Shown in pieces: positions 1 through 6,625 of a stretch of DNA of 7,747 bases. The translations under genes and the position numbers were made by a program. The stretch is taken from positions 14,624 to 22,370 of the forward strand of contig DBDQ01000077.1 in NCBI GenBank assembly GCA_002293665.1, in the 5' to 3' direction. The stretch comes from Alistipes sp. UBA928 (GTDB lineage Bacteria > Bacteroidota > Bacteroidia > Bacteroidales > Rikenellaceae). Position 1 is the stretch's first letter, and every line of letters begins with the position of its first letter. Below the pieces are notes generated by a model. That model was not told where the DNA came from, did not search any database, and worked only from the letters and a program-made list of their open reading frames with translations.

Positions 1-58
1 GATCCGCGCCACGCTCGCCGAGTATAAATCTTACATCGAAACAGAGAGAAGACAATGA
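1..58 (+). CDS. nqrC: C-terminal end of probable NqrC (partial)
   Basis: The frame beginning at base 2 is open from the left edge and ends in TGA at 56-58. It encodes about 18 residues that include LAEYKSYIETERRQ. The stop overlaps the nqrD ATG in an ATGA arrangement, which implies translational coupling. In nqr operons the gene before nqrD is nqrC, the subunit carrying covalently bound FMN, and a short helical tail after the conserved flavin-site region fits its C terminus. The identification rests on gene order and the overlap, not on a diagnostic motif; the flavinylation motif would lie upstream of the window. Confidence 0.6.
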   Translation, partial: IRATLAEYKSYIETERRQ

Positions 59-693
59 AAGCGCTCAATAGCAAGAACTGGCAATATTTTCTGGGGCCTC
101 TGAGCAAGGACAACCCCGTGGTGGTGCAGATACTCGGTATCTGTTCGGCGCTGGCGGTGACGGCCCAACTCAAACCGGCGTTCGTTATGACCATGTCGGT
201 GGTGGTGGTGACGGCTTTCGCCAACCTCATCATGTCGCTGCTGCGAAAGGGCGTGCCGGGGCGCATCCGCATCATCGTGCAACTCGTGGTGATTGCGTTC
301 CTGGTGATCCTCGTCGATCAGGTGTTGAAGGCTTACGTCTACGACGTGTCGAAGCAACTCTCGGTCTACGTGGGGCTGATTATCACCAACTGTATCCTGA
401 TGGGACGTGTCGAGGCGTTCGCGCTCGGCAACAAACCGTGGCCCGCATTCATTGACGGCGTAGCCAATGGGGTAGGGTACGGCATAATCCTGTTGATGTT
501 GGGGTTTGTGCGCGAACTCTTTGGCAGCGGCTCGCTGTGGGGAGTGCGCATAGTGCCCGAAGCGTGGTACATTCAGAACGGCGGATGGTACGCCAACAAC
601 GGACTCATGATGCTGCCGCCGATGGCGCTGATCCTCGTGGGTGTGATTATCTGGGTGCACCGCTCGTCGAACAAAGATCTGATCGAAAAGTAG
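55..693 (+). CDS. nqrD: Na+-translocating NADH:quinone reductase subunit D
   Basis: This is an integral inner-membrane subunit of Na+-NQR, which couples NADH oxidation and quinone reduction to Na+ export. The product has 212 residues, close to the usual length of about 210. It has roughly six hydrophobic segments (about residues 22-40, 42-62, 72-92, 102-122, 133-153 and 186-202). Cys30 (in LGICSALAVT) and Cys113 (in ITNCILMGRVEAFA) sit at the half-helix positions where Vibrio cholerae NqrD has the cysteines that help ligate the 2Fe-2S centre shared with NqrE. The motif FVRELFGSGSLWG at about 151-163 is typical of the family. The ATG overlaps the preceding stop, and nqrE follows 13 nt later. 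It is homologous to NqrE and RnfA/RnfE; the partner NqrF downstream makes Nqr, not Rnf, the right assignment. Confidence 0.96.
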   Translation: MKALNSKNWQYFLGPLSKDNPVVVQILGICSALAVTAQLKPAFVMTMSVVVVTAFANLIMSLLRKGVPGRIRIIVQLVVIAFLVILVDQVLKAYVYDVSKQLSVYVGLIITNCILMGRVEAFALGNKPWPAFIDGVANGVGYGIILLMLGFVRELFGSGSLWGVRIVPEAWYIQNGGWYANNGLMMLPPMALILVGVIIWVHRSSNKDLIEK

Positions 694-706
694 GAGGACG
701 CGGAGA
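691..706 (+). promoter_or_regulatory. Shine-Dalgarno site for nqrE, overlapping the nqrD stop
   Basis: GGAGG at 693-697 begins inside the nqrD stop codon (TAG, 691-693) and lies 9 nt before the nqrE ATG. Bacteroidota genes often lack a clear Shine-Dalgarno sequence, so this strong one helps fix the nqrE start. It also suggests that ribosomes ending nqrD can re-engage for nqrE. Confidence 0.6.
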
Positions 707-1321
707 ATGGAAAGTTTGAATATATTTATCAAGTCGATCTTTATCGACAACATGGTGTTCGCATACTTCTTCGGTATGTGCTCCTACATCGCCGTGAGCA
801 AGAGTGTCAAAACCGCCAACGGGCTGGGGCTCGCCGTGATCTTCGTGATGACGATGACCGTGCCGCTCAACTGGTTGCTCAACGAGTATATACTCAAGCC
901 GGGGGCGCTGCAGTGGATTTCGGATACGCTGGGCGGTATCGACCTGTCGTTCCTGAGCTTTATTATCTTCATCGCCGTGATCGCATCGTTCGTACAGTTG
1001 GTCGAGATGGTGGTCGAGAAGTTTGCGCCGGGGTTGTACAACCAACTCGGGATTTTCCTGCCGCTGATCGCCGTCAACTGCGCCATCATGGGAGCGTCGC
1101 TGTTTATGCAGGAGAGGGCCTATCCCGATTTGGGACAGGCCACGGCTTTCGGCGTGGGTAGCGGCATCGGCTGGTGGCTCGCCATAGTTATGATGGCCGC
1201 CATTCGCGAGAAGATCGAGTACAGCGAGGTGCCCGCACCCCTGAAGGGGCCCGGCATCGCCTTTATCATCACGGGGCTGATGGGTATCGCGTTCATGTCA
1301 TTTTTAGGAATACAACTCTAA
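707..1321 (+). CDS. nqrE: Na+-translocating NADH:quinone reductase subunit E
   Basis: This is the second small integral membrane subunit of Na+-NQR and the inverted-topology partner of NqrD. It has 204 residues against about 200 usual for the family, with six predicted membrane segments (about 10-32, 38-58, 80-103, 112-133, 146-167 and 183-202). Cys25 (FFGMCSYIAV) and Cys125 (IAVNCAIMGASLF) correspond to the conserved NqrE cysteines that complete the intramembrane 2Fe-2S site with NqrD. The motifs GLGLAVIFVMT (40-50) and GSGIGWWLAI (151-160) are family signatures. The start is supported by GGAGG 9 nt upstream, and nqrF begins 7 nt after the stop. NqrE resembles RnfA, but the nqrD-nqrE-nqrF order settles the assignment. 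Confidence 0.96.
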   Translation: MESLNIFIKSIFIDNMVFAYFFGMCSYIAVSKSVKTANGLGLAVIFVMTMTVPLNWLLNEYILKPGALQWISDTLGGIDLSFLSFIIFIAVIASFVQLVEMVVEKFAPGLYNQLGIFLPLIAVNCAIMGASLFMQERAYPDLGQATAFGVGSGIGWWLAIVMMAAIREKIEYSEVPAPLKGPGIAFIITGLMGIAFMSFLGIQL

Positions 1322-1328
1322 GGGAAAG

Positions 1329-2573
1329 ATGGATACTTTAACATTGATAATAGCGATCGCGGCCTTCCTCGTGGTGACGTTGCTGCTGGTGGCGGTACTG
1401 CTGTTCGCAAAGGCCAAGCTCACCGCGTCGGGCGAAGTGCGGGTCAATATAAACGGCGAAAAGGATTTGGTCGTTGAGCCCGGTTCGACCCTTCTCACGA
1501 CCCTTGCCGACAACGGAGTGTTCCTCCCGTCGGCATGCGGTGGTGGCGGATCGTGCGGCATGTGCCGCTTGCAGGTTTTGGAAGGGGGCGGCGATATTCT
1601 CCCCACCGAGGTCAACTTCTTCTCTCGCCGTCAGCAGAAAGAGAACTGGAGACTGGGATGCCAGGTGAAGGTGAAGCAGGACATGAAAATCGCCGTGCCG
1701 GCCTCGGTACTGGGCGTTCGCAAGTGGGAGTGCGAGGTGGTGTCGAACCGCAACGTGGCTACCTACATCAAGGAGTTCGTGGTGAAACTGCCCGCGGGCG
1801 AGAATCTCAATTTCGAGAGCGGCGGATACATCCAGATCGACGTGCCCAAGTACGACGGGATTCGCTTCGCCGACTTCGACATCGCGCCCGAGTATCGCGC
1901 CGAGTGGGAACAGTTTAAGATGTTCGATCTCGTGGCGAAAAATCCCGAGCCGACGTTCCGTGCCTACTCTATGGCCAATCATCCGGCCGAAGGCAACATC
2001 GTGATGCTCAACATCCGTATCGCAACGCCTCCGTTCGATCGCGTGAACGGCGGATTCATGCCGCTCAATCCGGGGATATGCTCGTCGTATATCTTCTCGC
2101 TCAAGCCGGGCGACAAGATCACGATCTCGGGCCCCTACGGAGAGTTCCACGTGAAGAAAACCCCCAACGAAAAGATGTTTATAGGCGGCGGCGCGGGTAT
2201 GGCTCCCATGCGCTCGCACCTGTTCCACCTCTTCAAGACCGAGAAGACGGCGCTGCCGGTCACGTTCTGGTACGGGGCCCGTTCGCTGCGCGAGATTTTC
2301 TACGCCGACCAGTTCGAGGAGATCGCACGCGAGTTCCCCAACTTCAAGTTCAACATAGCGCTGTCGGAGCCTAAGCCCGAGGATAACTGGAAGGGCTACG
2401 TGGGATTCATCCACCAGGTGATATTCGACAACTACCTGTCGAAACACGAGGCGCCCGAAGACATAGAGTACTACCTGTGCGGCCCGCCCGTGATGAACGC
2501 GGCGATCACAAAGATGCTCGACAACCTTGGCGTCCCGCCCGAGAATATCATGTACGACGACTTTGGAGCGTAA
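1329..2573 (+). CDS. nqrF: Na+-translocating NADH:quinone reductase subunit F (NADH dehydrogenase subunit)
   Basis: This is the electron-input subunit: it oxidises NADH with FAD and passes electrons through a 2Fe-2S cluster into the complex. It has 414 residues (family about 407). One N-terminal membrane helix (about 4-27) anchors it, followed by a ferredoxin-like domain with cluster cysteines Cys70, Cys76, Cys79 and Cys111 in a C-x5-C-x2-C...C pattern. A ferredoxin-reductase-type flavin domain follows, with RAYSMAN (211-217) for FAD binding. The NADH domain has GGGAGMAPMRSH (286-297), YYLCGPPVMN (381-390) and the terminal DDFGA, the family's C-terminal aromatic region near the flavin. AGGGAAAG directly precedes the ATG and could be a weak ribosome-binding site. 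It is the last gene of the operon; its stop touches the terminator hairpin. Confidence 0.98.
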   Translation: MDTLTLIIAIAAFLVVTLLLVAVLLFAKAKLTASGEVRVNINGEKDLVVEPGSTLLTTLADNGVFLPSACGGGGSCGMCRLQVLEGGGDILPTEVNFFSRRQQKENWRLGCQVKVKQDMKIAVPASVLGVRKWECEVVSNRNVATYIKEFVVKLPAGENLNFESGGYIQIDVPKYDGIRFADFDIAPEYRAEWEQFKMFDLVAKNPEPTFRAYSMANHPAEGNIVMLNIRIATPPFDRVNGGFMPLNPGICSSYIFSLKPGDKITISGPYGEFHVKKTPNEKMFIGGGAGMAPMRSHLFHLFKTEKTALPVTFWYGARSLREIFYADQFEEIAREFPNFKFNIALSEPKPEDNWKGYVGFIHQVIFDNYLSKHEAPEDIEYYLCGPPVMNAAITKMLDNLGVPPENIMYDDFGA

Positions 2574-2609
2574 AAAAACATCCGGCCTCGAAAGGGCCGG
2601 ATGTTTTTT
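2573..2609. terminator. Bidirectional intrinsic terminator between nqrF and mutS
   Basis: The stem pairs 2573-2587 with 2595-2609: six A-T pairs plus a nine-pair core (CATCCGGCC with GGCCGGATG), closing a 7-nt loop. On the + strand the hairpin ends in six T (2604-2609). On the - strand it ends in seven T (the complement of 2572-2578). It can therefore terminate the nqr operon from the left and mutS from the right. The stem begins at the last base of the nqrF stop codon and lies 12 nt past the mutS stop. Confidence 0.93.
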
Positions 2610-2621
2610 ACGCGGTTGGGG

Positions 2622-5237
2622 TTACAGCCCGGTAATTTTTTTTATCTCGCTCAGTTTGTTGAGCGCTTCGAGGGGAGTTAGTGAGTCTATGTCGAGGCCG
2701 CGTATGCGGTTGCGTATGTCGGCCAGCACGGGGTCGTCCAACTGGAACATCGACAGTTGGATATTGGCGCCGGAGTCGCCGCCCTTTTTCTTTGGCTTGT
2801 TGCCTGAATAACCCTCCAAAATGCGGTCGGCGCGCTCCACGACACTGCGGGGCATGCCGGCCACGCGCGCCACGTGTATACCGAACGAACGCTCGGTGCC
2901 ACCTTCGGCCAGCTTGCGCAGAAATATCACCGACTTCTCGACCTCGCGCACCGAGACATGGAAGTTGCGCACCCGCGGATAGCTGTCGGCCATCTCGTTG
3001 AGCTCGTGGTAGTGGGTTGCGAAAAGGGTCTTGGCGCGCGCCGTGGGGTGGTCGTGCAGGTACTCCACCATCGCCCACGCTATTGCTATGCCGTCGTAGG
3101 TGGAGGTGCCGCGGCCGATCTCGTCGAGCAGCACCAGCGAGCGGTTCGAAATGTTGTTTAGGATCGAGGCGCTCTCGATCATCTCGACCATGAAGGTCGA
3201 CTCGCCCTGCGAGATGTTGTCGCTCGCCCCCACGCGCGTAAAAATCTTGTCGACTATGCCGATGCGGGCGCTCGAAGCCGGGACGAACGAACCGATCTGG
3301 GCCATAAGTACGATCAGCGCCGTCTGCCTCAGCAGCGCGCTTTTACCCGACATGTTGGGCCCTGTGATCATGGCTATCTGCTGCTCGTCGTTCGAGAGAA
3401 GAATGTCGTTGGCGACATACTCCTCGCCCACGGGCAACAGGCGCTCTATGACGGGGTGGCGGCCGTCGCGAATGTCTATGTCGTAACTCTGGTCGAGCAC
3501 CGGGCGCACATAGCGGCCGGCAACGGCCCCACGGGCAAACGACAGCAACACGTCGAGACGAGCAGTGGCGGCGGCGTTGCGCTGAAAAACAGGTATCTTC
3601 TGCCCCAGCCACGCCACGAGGTCGGCGTATATCCTCGCCTCGATCTCGAGCATGCGGCTCTCGGCGCCGAGGATTTTCTCCTCGTACTCCTTCAATTCGG
3701 CGGTGATGTAACGTTCGGCCCCCTTGAGGGTCTGTTTGCGAGTCCAGTCGTCGGGCACCTTGTCGCGGTGGGTATCGCGCACCTCGAAACCGTAGCCGAA
3801 CACGTTGTTGTAGATGATCTTGAGCGACGAGATGCCCGTGCGTTTGATCTCCCTCTCGGTCATCTCGGCTAACACCTCGCGGCCGTGGGTGGCTATGCGG
3901 CGCAGATCGTCGAGTTCGAGGTCGACGCCGTCGGCTACGATGCCTCCCTTTTGTATCTGGTTAGTCGCGGGGTCGGGGAATATCTGCGTGGTGATTCTCT
4001 CGCGCACCTCTTCCGCCGGGTCGAGCGCTCCGGCTATGGTTTCCAGGGCCTGGTTCGTCGCCGTGATCTCCTTCGCCCGAGCCAGAGCCGTCAGTGAGCC
4101 CGCCAGCGCCACCACCTCGCGCGGAAGTATGCGGCTGTCGGCTATGCGCGCCGACATACGCTCGAGATCACCCACGTGGGCGAGCGTTTCGGCGAGGTTG
4201 TCTGAGAGTTCGGTGTCGCGGGTGAGCGCCTCCACAACGTCGAGCCGGCTGTCGAGCTCGCCGGTGTCTTTCACCGGCAGCGCGATCCAGTGCTTGAGCA
4301 GGCGGCCGCCCATCGGGGTGAGCGTGCGGTCGAGAACGCCCAACAGCGAGCCTGCGCCGGCGTTTCCACCTCCCGAATTTGAGGAGAAAAGTTCGAGGTT
4401 GCGAATGGTGAAACGGTCGATCCACACATATTTATCCTCTTCGATGCGCCTGATGCCGCGAATGTGGCCCAGCGCCTTATGCTCGGTGAATTCGAGGTAG
4501 TGGAGTATTGCTCCGGCGGCCGAAATGCCAGCCTCGAGGCGCTCGATGCCGAAACCCTTGAGGTTCTTCACGCCGAGGGTGCGCGTCAGCTTCTCTCGGC
4601 TCGACTCGGGGGCGAATATCCACTCATCCAATTTGTAGGTATAGTGGTCGCGGCCGAAAGCTTCCTCGAAGCGCAGCCGCTCGGGCCGCTGGTACACCAC
4701 CTCGCGAGGGGCGAAGTTGCCCAGCAGCTTGTCGACGTATGTATCGCTGCCCTCGCCAACGTAAAACTCGCCCGTCGAGATGTCGAGAAACGCCACGCCG
4801 GTGCTCTTGCGGCCGAAACAGACCGCCGCGAGGAACGAGTTCTCCTTGCTTGTGAGAATGTTGTCGCTCAGCGCCACGCCCGGGGTCACGAGCTCTATCA
4901 CGCCGCGCCTAACTATGCCTTTTGCGGTTTTGGGGTCTTCAAGTTGTTCGCAGATCGCCACACGCTCACCCGCCCTCACGAGCTTCGGAAGGTAGGTTTC
5001 GATGGCGTGGTGGGGAAAACCGGCGAGCTCCACCGATGCCGCGGCGCCGTTGGCTCTTTTGGTAAGTGTGATGCCGAGGATGGCCGCGGTCTTTATGGCG
5101 TCGTCGCCGAAGGTTTCGAAAAAGTCTCCCATCCGGAAGAGCACTATCGCGTCGGGGTGCTGCGCCTTCACCCCATAGTATTGCTTCATCAGGGGCGTTT
5201 CGGCATATTTTTTGCCGCTTTTTTTCTCTGTGGTCAT
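2622..5237 (-). CDS. mutS: DNA mismatch repair protein MutS
   Basis: MutS binds base mismatches and small loops, then uses ATP to recruit MutL. The product has 871 residues from the ATG at 5237, a normal length. Domain I holds the mismatch-reading Phe-x-Glu in GDFFETF (Phe39, Glu41). Connector, lever and clamp domains follow. The ATPase domain has Walker A GPNMSGKS (626-633), the loop DNISQGESTF (673-682), Walker B LVLLDEIGRGTSTYDG (701-716) and THYHEL (741-746). QLSMF at 827-831 resembles a beta-clamp binding pentapeptide. The C-terminal DSLTPLEALNKLSEIKK is usual for MutS. An upstream in-frame TTG at 5246 was rejected as start because it lies inside a promoter-like box; the ATG gives the expected 15-20 residues before LMKQYYGVKAQHP. 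No Shine-Dalgarno sequence is visible. mutL is not in the window. Confidence 0.98.
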   Translation of the reverse strand: MTTEKKSGKKYAETPLMKQYYGVKAQHPDAIVLFRMGDFFETFGDDAIKTAAILGITLTKRANGAAASVELAGFPHHAIETYLPKLVRAGERVAICEQLEDPKTAKGIVRRGVIELVTPGVALSDNILTSKENSFLAAVCFGRKSTGVAFLDISTGEFYVGEGSDTYVDKLLGNFAPREVVYQRPERLRFEEAFGRDHYTYKLDEWIFAPESSREKLTRTLGVKNLKGFGIERLEAGISAAGAILHYLEFTEHKALGHIRGIRRIEEDKYVWIDRFTIRNLELFSSNSGGGNAGAGSLLGVLDRTLTPMGGRLLKHWIALPVKDTGELDSRLDVVEALTRDTELSDNLAETLAHVGDLERMSARIADSRILPREVVALAGSLTALARAKEITATNQALETIAGALDPAEEVRERITTQIFPDPATNQIQKGGIVADGVDLELDDLRRIATHGREVLAEMTEREIKRTGISSLKIIYNNVFGYGFEVRDTHRDKVPDDWTRKQTLKGAERYITAELKEYEEKILGAESRMLEIEARIYADLVAWLGQKIPVFQRNAAATARLDVLLSFARGAVAGRYVRPVLDQSYDIDIRDGRHPVIERLLPVGEEYVANDILLSNDEQQIAMITGPNMSGKSALLRQTALIVLMAQIGSFVPASSARIGIVDKIFTRVGASDNISQGESTFMVEMIESASILNNISNRSLVLLDEIGRGTSTYDGIAIAWAMVEYLHDHPTARAKTLFATHYHELNEMADSYPRVRNFHVSVREVEKSVIFLRKLAEGGTERSFGIHVARVAGMPRSVVERADRILEGYSGNKPKKKGGDSGANIQLSMFQLDDPVLADIRNRIRGLDIDSLTPLEALNKLSEIKKITGL

Positions 5238-5243
5238 AGACGG

Positions 5244-5251
5244 CAAAGATA
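5244..5251 (-). promoter_or_regulatory. mutS: Probable Bacteroidota -7 promoter box for mutS
   Basis: On the - strand these bases read TATCTTTG, an exact match to the Bacteroidota -7 consensus TAnnTTTG. The box is followed by CCGTCT and then the mutS ATG. I see no TTTG/TTG -33 element at the usual 19-21 nt upstream, so the promoter could be weak or activator-dependent. The position implies a leader of about 0-3 nt. The match is direct; its use as a promoter is inference. Confidence 0.5.
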
Positions 5252-5269
5252 ACGATTTTTGTTATCTTT
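5245..5269. repeat. Perfect 9-bp inverted repeat in the mutS upstream gap
   Basis: AAAGATAAC (5245-5253) and GTTATCTTT (5261-5269) are exact reverse complements around a 7-nt spacer GATTTTT. The left arm overlaps most of the -7-like box. No T run follows on the - strand, so it is not an obvious terminator for the gene ending at 5298. It could be an operator-like dyad, a small RNA hairpin at the end of the upstream transcript, or a coincidence in AT-rich DNA. Confidence 0.5.
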
Positions 5270-5297
5270 ATATATGTGCTATGTCGCAACTCCTGTG

Positions 5298-6569
5298 TTA
5301 TTCGATGTGGCGGCGAAGGCGGTCGACGGCGTTTTCGAGCGACTCGGTGGGGGCTATGATGTTGTAGGACTCCCAGAATTCGGGGCCAGAAAAATCACCC
5401 ACCTTTTCGCTCAGCACCTCGCCCGAACGGAACGACTCCCGGAACGGGATCGCCTCGACATTGTCGGTGCGCCCGTCGGTGATCACCGTCTCCGATGACA
5501 CGGTGTAGGAGGAGGCCAGCAGGCGGCGGCGCCAGTCGCAACGGAATCTGATCTTAACCCCGACGTAGTAGAGATAGCTGCGCCCCTCGCGTTCGCGGTA
5601 GCTCAGCACGTGGGAGACCTCCTGTGGAATGAACCGCAGCGTCGAGGGTTTGCGCCTCAGGATCATGCCCGTCACCTTGGAGCGGTTGCTCATGTCGAGC
5701 GAGTACTCGATGCGCGAGACGGTGTAGGTCTCCATGTCGATGTAGAGGCGGCCGTGGTGGAGCACCAATTCGGAGTAGACCAGGCCCGGTTCGAAAGCCA
5801 CCGTGAAGTGGGCGCGGTTGTCGATCATCACCGGCGTCTCAAGCGTGAATATGTAGCTGTCGAGCATCTCGTTGTCGAAAATGAGTTCGCGGTTGGCCAC
5901 GACGTCGCCCTGAAGATAGATGTTGGGGCCACCCTGCAACTTCACCGCAAGGGTGTCGCTGGGACGCGGGCTTACCAACCGGCGCCCCTTCACGAGCCGC
6001 ACGTTGCTGCCCGGCCCACCGCCCGAGTAGGGACTGCGGTATATTTCGGTCACGGCCTCGGCTATGTCGATGTAGGTGTTTCGTTTCTGCACGGTCTCGC
6101 GGTAGAAGCCGGTCAGCGTCATCGGCCGCGAGCTGTAATTGTCGTCTATACGGCGTATGGCCTCCTCGACCAGAAGGCGCGCCTCGCGGTTGATCACCGT
6201 CACACTCTCCATCTCGATGGCTCCCTGAATAAGAGTCACGGTCACTCCCGACAGGTCGTCGCTGCCGACGGGCAGGCGGCGGGTGACGTAGCCCAGGTGA
6301 GAGAACTCTATGGCGCGGGCGCCGAGGTCGCGGCGAATCTTGATCGAGAATGTGCCGTCGGCGTTGGTGACAGTGCCCACCCTCGAGTCGGGTACCATCA
6401 CCCCGACCCCCGGAACGGGGCGGCGCGAGGAGTTGTCGCGAACGATGCCGCTCACGGTGAAGAAATCGGCTTCGTTGCCGCTCTGCGCCGCGGCGGGTGG
6501 CATGGCGAAATATATGCACAGAACTGCGGCGAGCAGACGGAATGGCTGGAGGAACGGCGATGCTTTCAT
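5298..6569 (-). CDS. Secreted CarboxypepD_reg-like domain protein of unknown function
   Basis: The product has 423 residues. The N terminus is a Sec signal peptide: basic start, hydrophobic stretch at about 11-22, and a likely cleavage near PPAAAQ (24-29). There is no proper lipobox around Cys18. Residues about 38-126 match the CarboxypepD_reg-like beta-sandwich (VSGIVRDNSSRRPVPGVGV, TNADGTFSI, FSHLGYVTRRLPV, MESVTVI), as found at the front of TonB-dependent receptors and other envelope proteins in this phylum. A conserved-looking region follows, with EEAIRRIDDNY, LTGFYRETV and a beta-rich part, ending FWESYNIIAPTESLENAVDRLRRHIE. There is no plug or long barrel, so it is not a complete TonB-dependent receptor. 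It is probably periplasmic or outer-membrane associated. It has its own promoter; mutS starts 60 nt downstream. Biochemical role unknown. Confidence 0.88.
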   Translation of the reverse strand: MKASPFLQPFRLLAAVLCIYFAMPPAAAQSGNEADFFTVSGIVRDNSSRRPVPGVGVMVPDSRVGTVTNADGTFSIKIRRDLGARAIEFSHLGYVTRRLPVGSDDLSGVTVTLIQGAIEMESVTVINREARLLVEEAIRRIDDNYSSRPMTLTGFYRETVQKRNTYIDIAEAVTEIYRSPYSGGGPGSNVRLVKGRRLVSPRPSDTLAVKLQGGPNIYLQGDVVANRELIFDNEMLDSYIFTLETPVMIDNRAHFTVAFEPGLVYSELVLHHGRLYIDMETYTVSRIEYSLDMSNRSKVTGMILRRKPSTLRFIPQEVSHVLSYREREGRSYLYYVGVKIRFRCDWRRRLLASSYTVSSETVITDGRTDNVEAIPFRESFRSGEVLSEKVGDFSGPEFWESYNIIAPTESLENAVDRLRRHIE

Positions 6570-6594
6570 TGCGGTAATGGTTTGTGGTTTGGCG

Positions 6595-6625
6595 TAAAGA
6601 TAGTTATTTTTGCTTATGATTCAAA
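6595..6625 (-). promoter_or_regulatory. Bacteroidota-type promoter for the CarboxypepD_reg-like gene
   Basis: Read on the - strand, TTTG (6625-6622) is followed after exactly 19 nt by TATCTTTA (6602-6595). This fits the phylum's TTTG-N19-21-TAnnTTTG architecture with one mismatch at the last base. The predicted transcription start is roughly 5-7 nt past the box, giving a leader of about 20 nt before the ATG at 6569. The -33 element lies inside the last codons of the upstream helicase gene. No terminator is visible between the two genes, so read-through is also possible. Confidence 0.65.

Noticed and set aside
1338..2447. Long antisense open frame (369 codons) opposite nqrF; similar ones opposite nqrD, mutS (4464-5252) and the CarboxypepD_reg-like gene (5610-6653)
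   Set aside because: The predicted proteins are low-complexity and rich in Arg, His and Glu, with no family motifs. They lie opposite genes with clear conserved domains. Such frames arise in GC-rich genes from third-position bias.
5238..5246. TTG at 5246 as the mutS start (adds three residues)
   Set aside because: The codon lies within the TATCTTTG promoter-like box, and the ATG nine bases later gives an N terminus of the length expected from E. coli MutS.
5263..5270. TATCTTTA on the + strand as a divergent promoter
   Set aside because: No TTTG element lies about 19 nt upstream, and no credible + strand gene follows; the sequence is explained as the right arm of the inverted repeat.
6527..6546. 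Possible lipoprotein signal around Cys18 of the CarboxypepD_reg-like protein
   Set aside because: The residues before the Cys (AAVLC) lack the small residue needed at -1, and a normal signal-peptidase I site follows at PPAAAQ.
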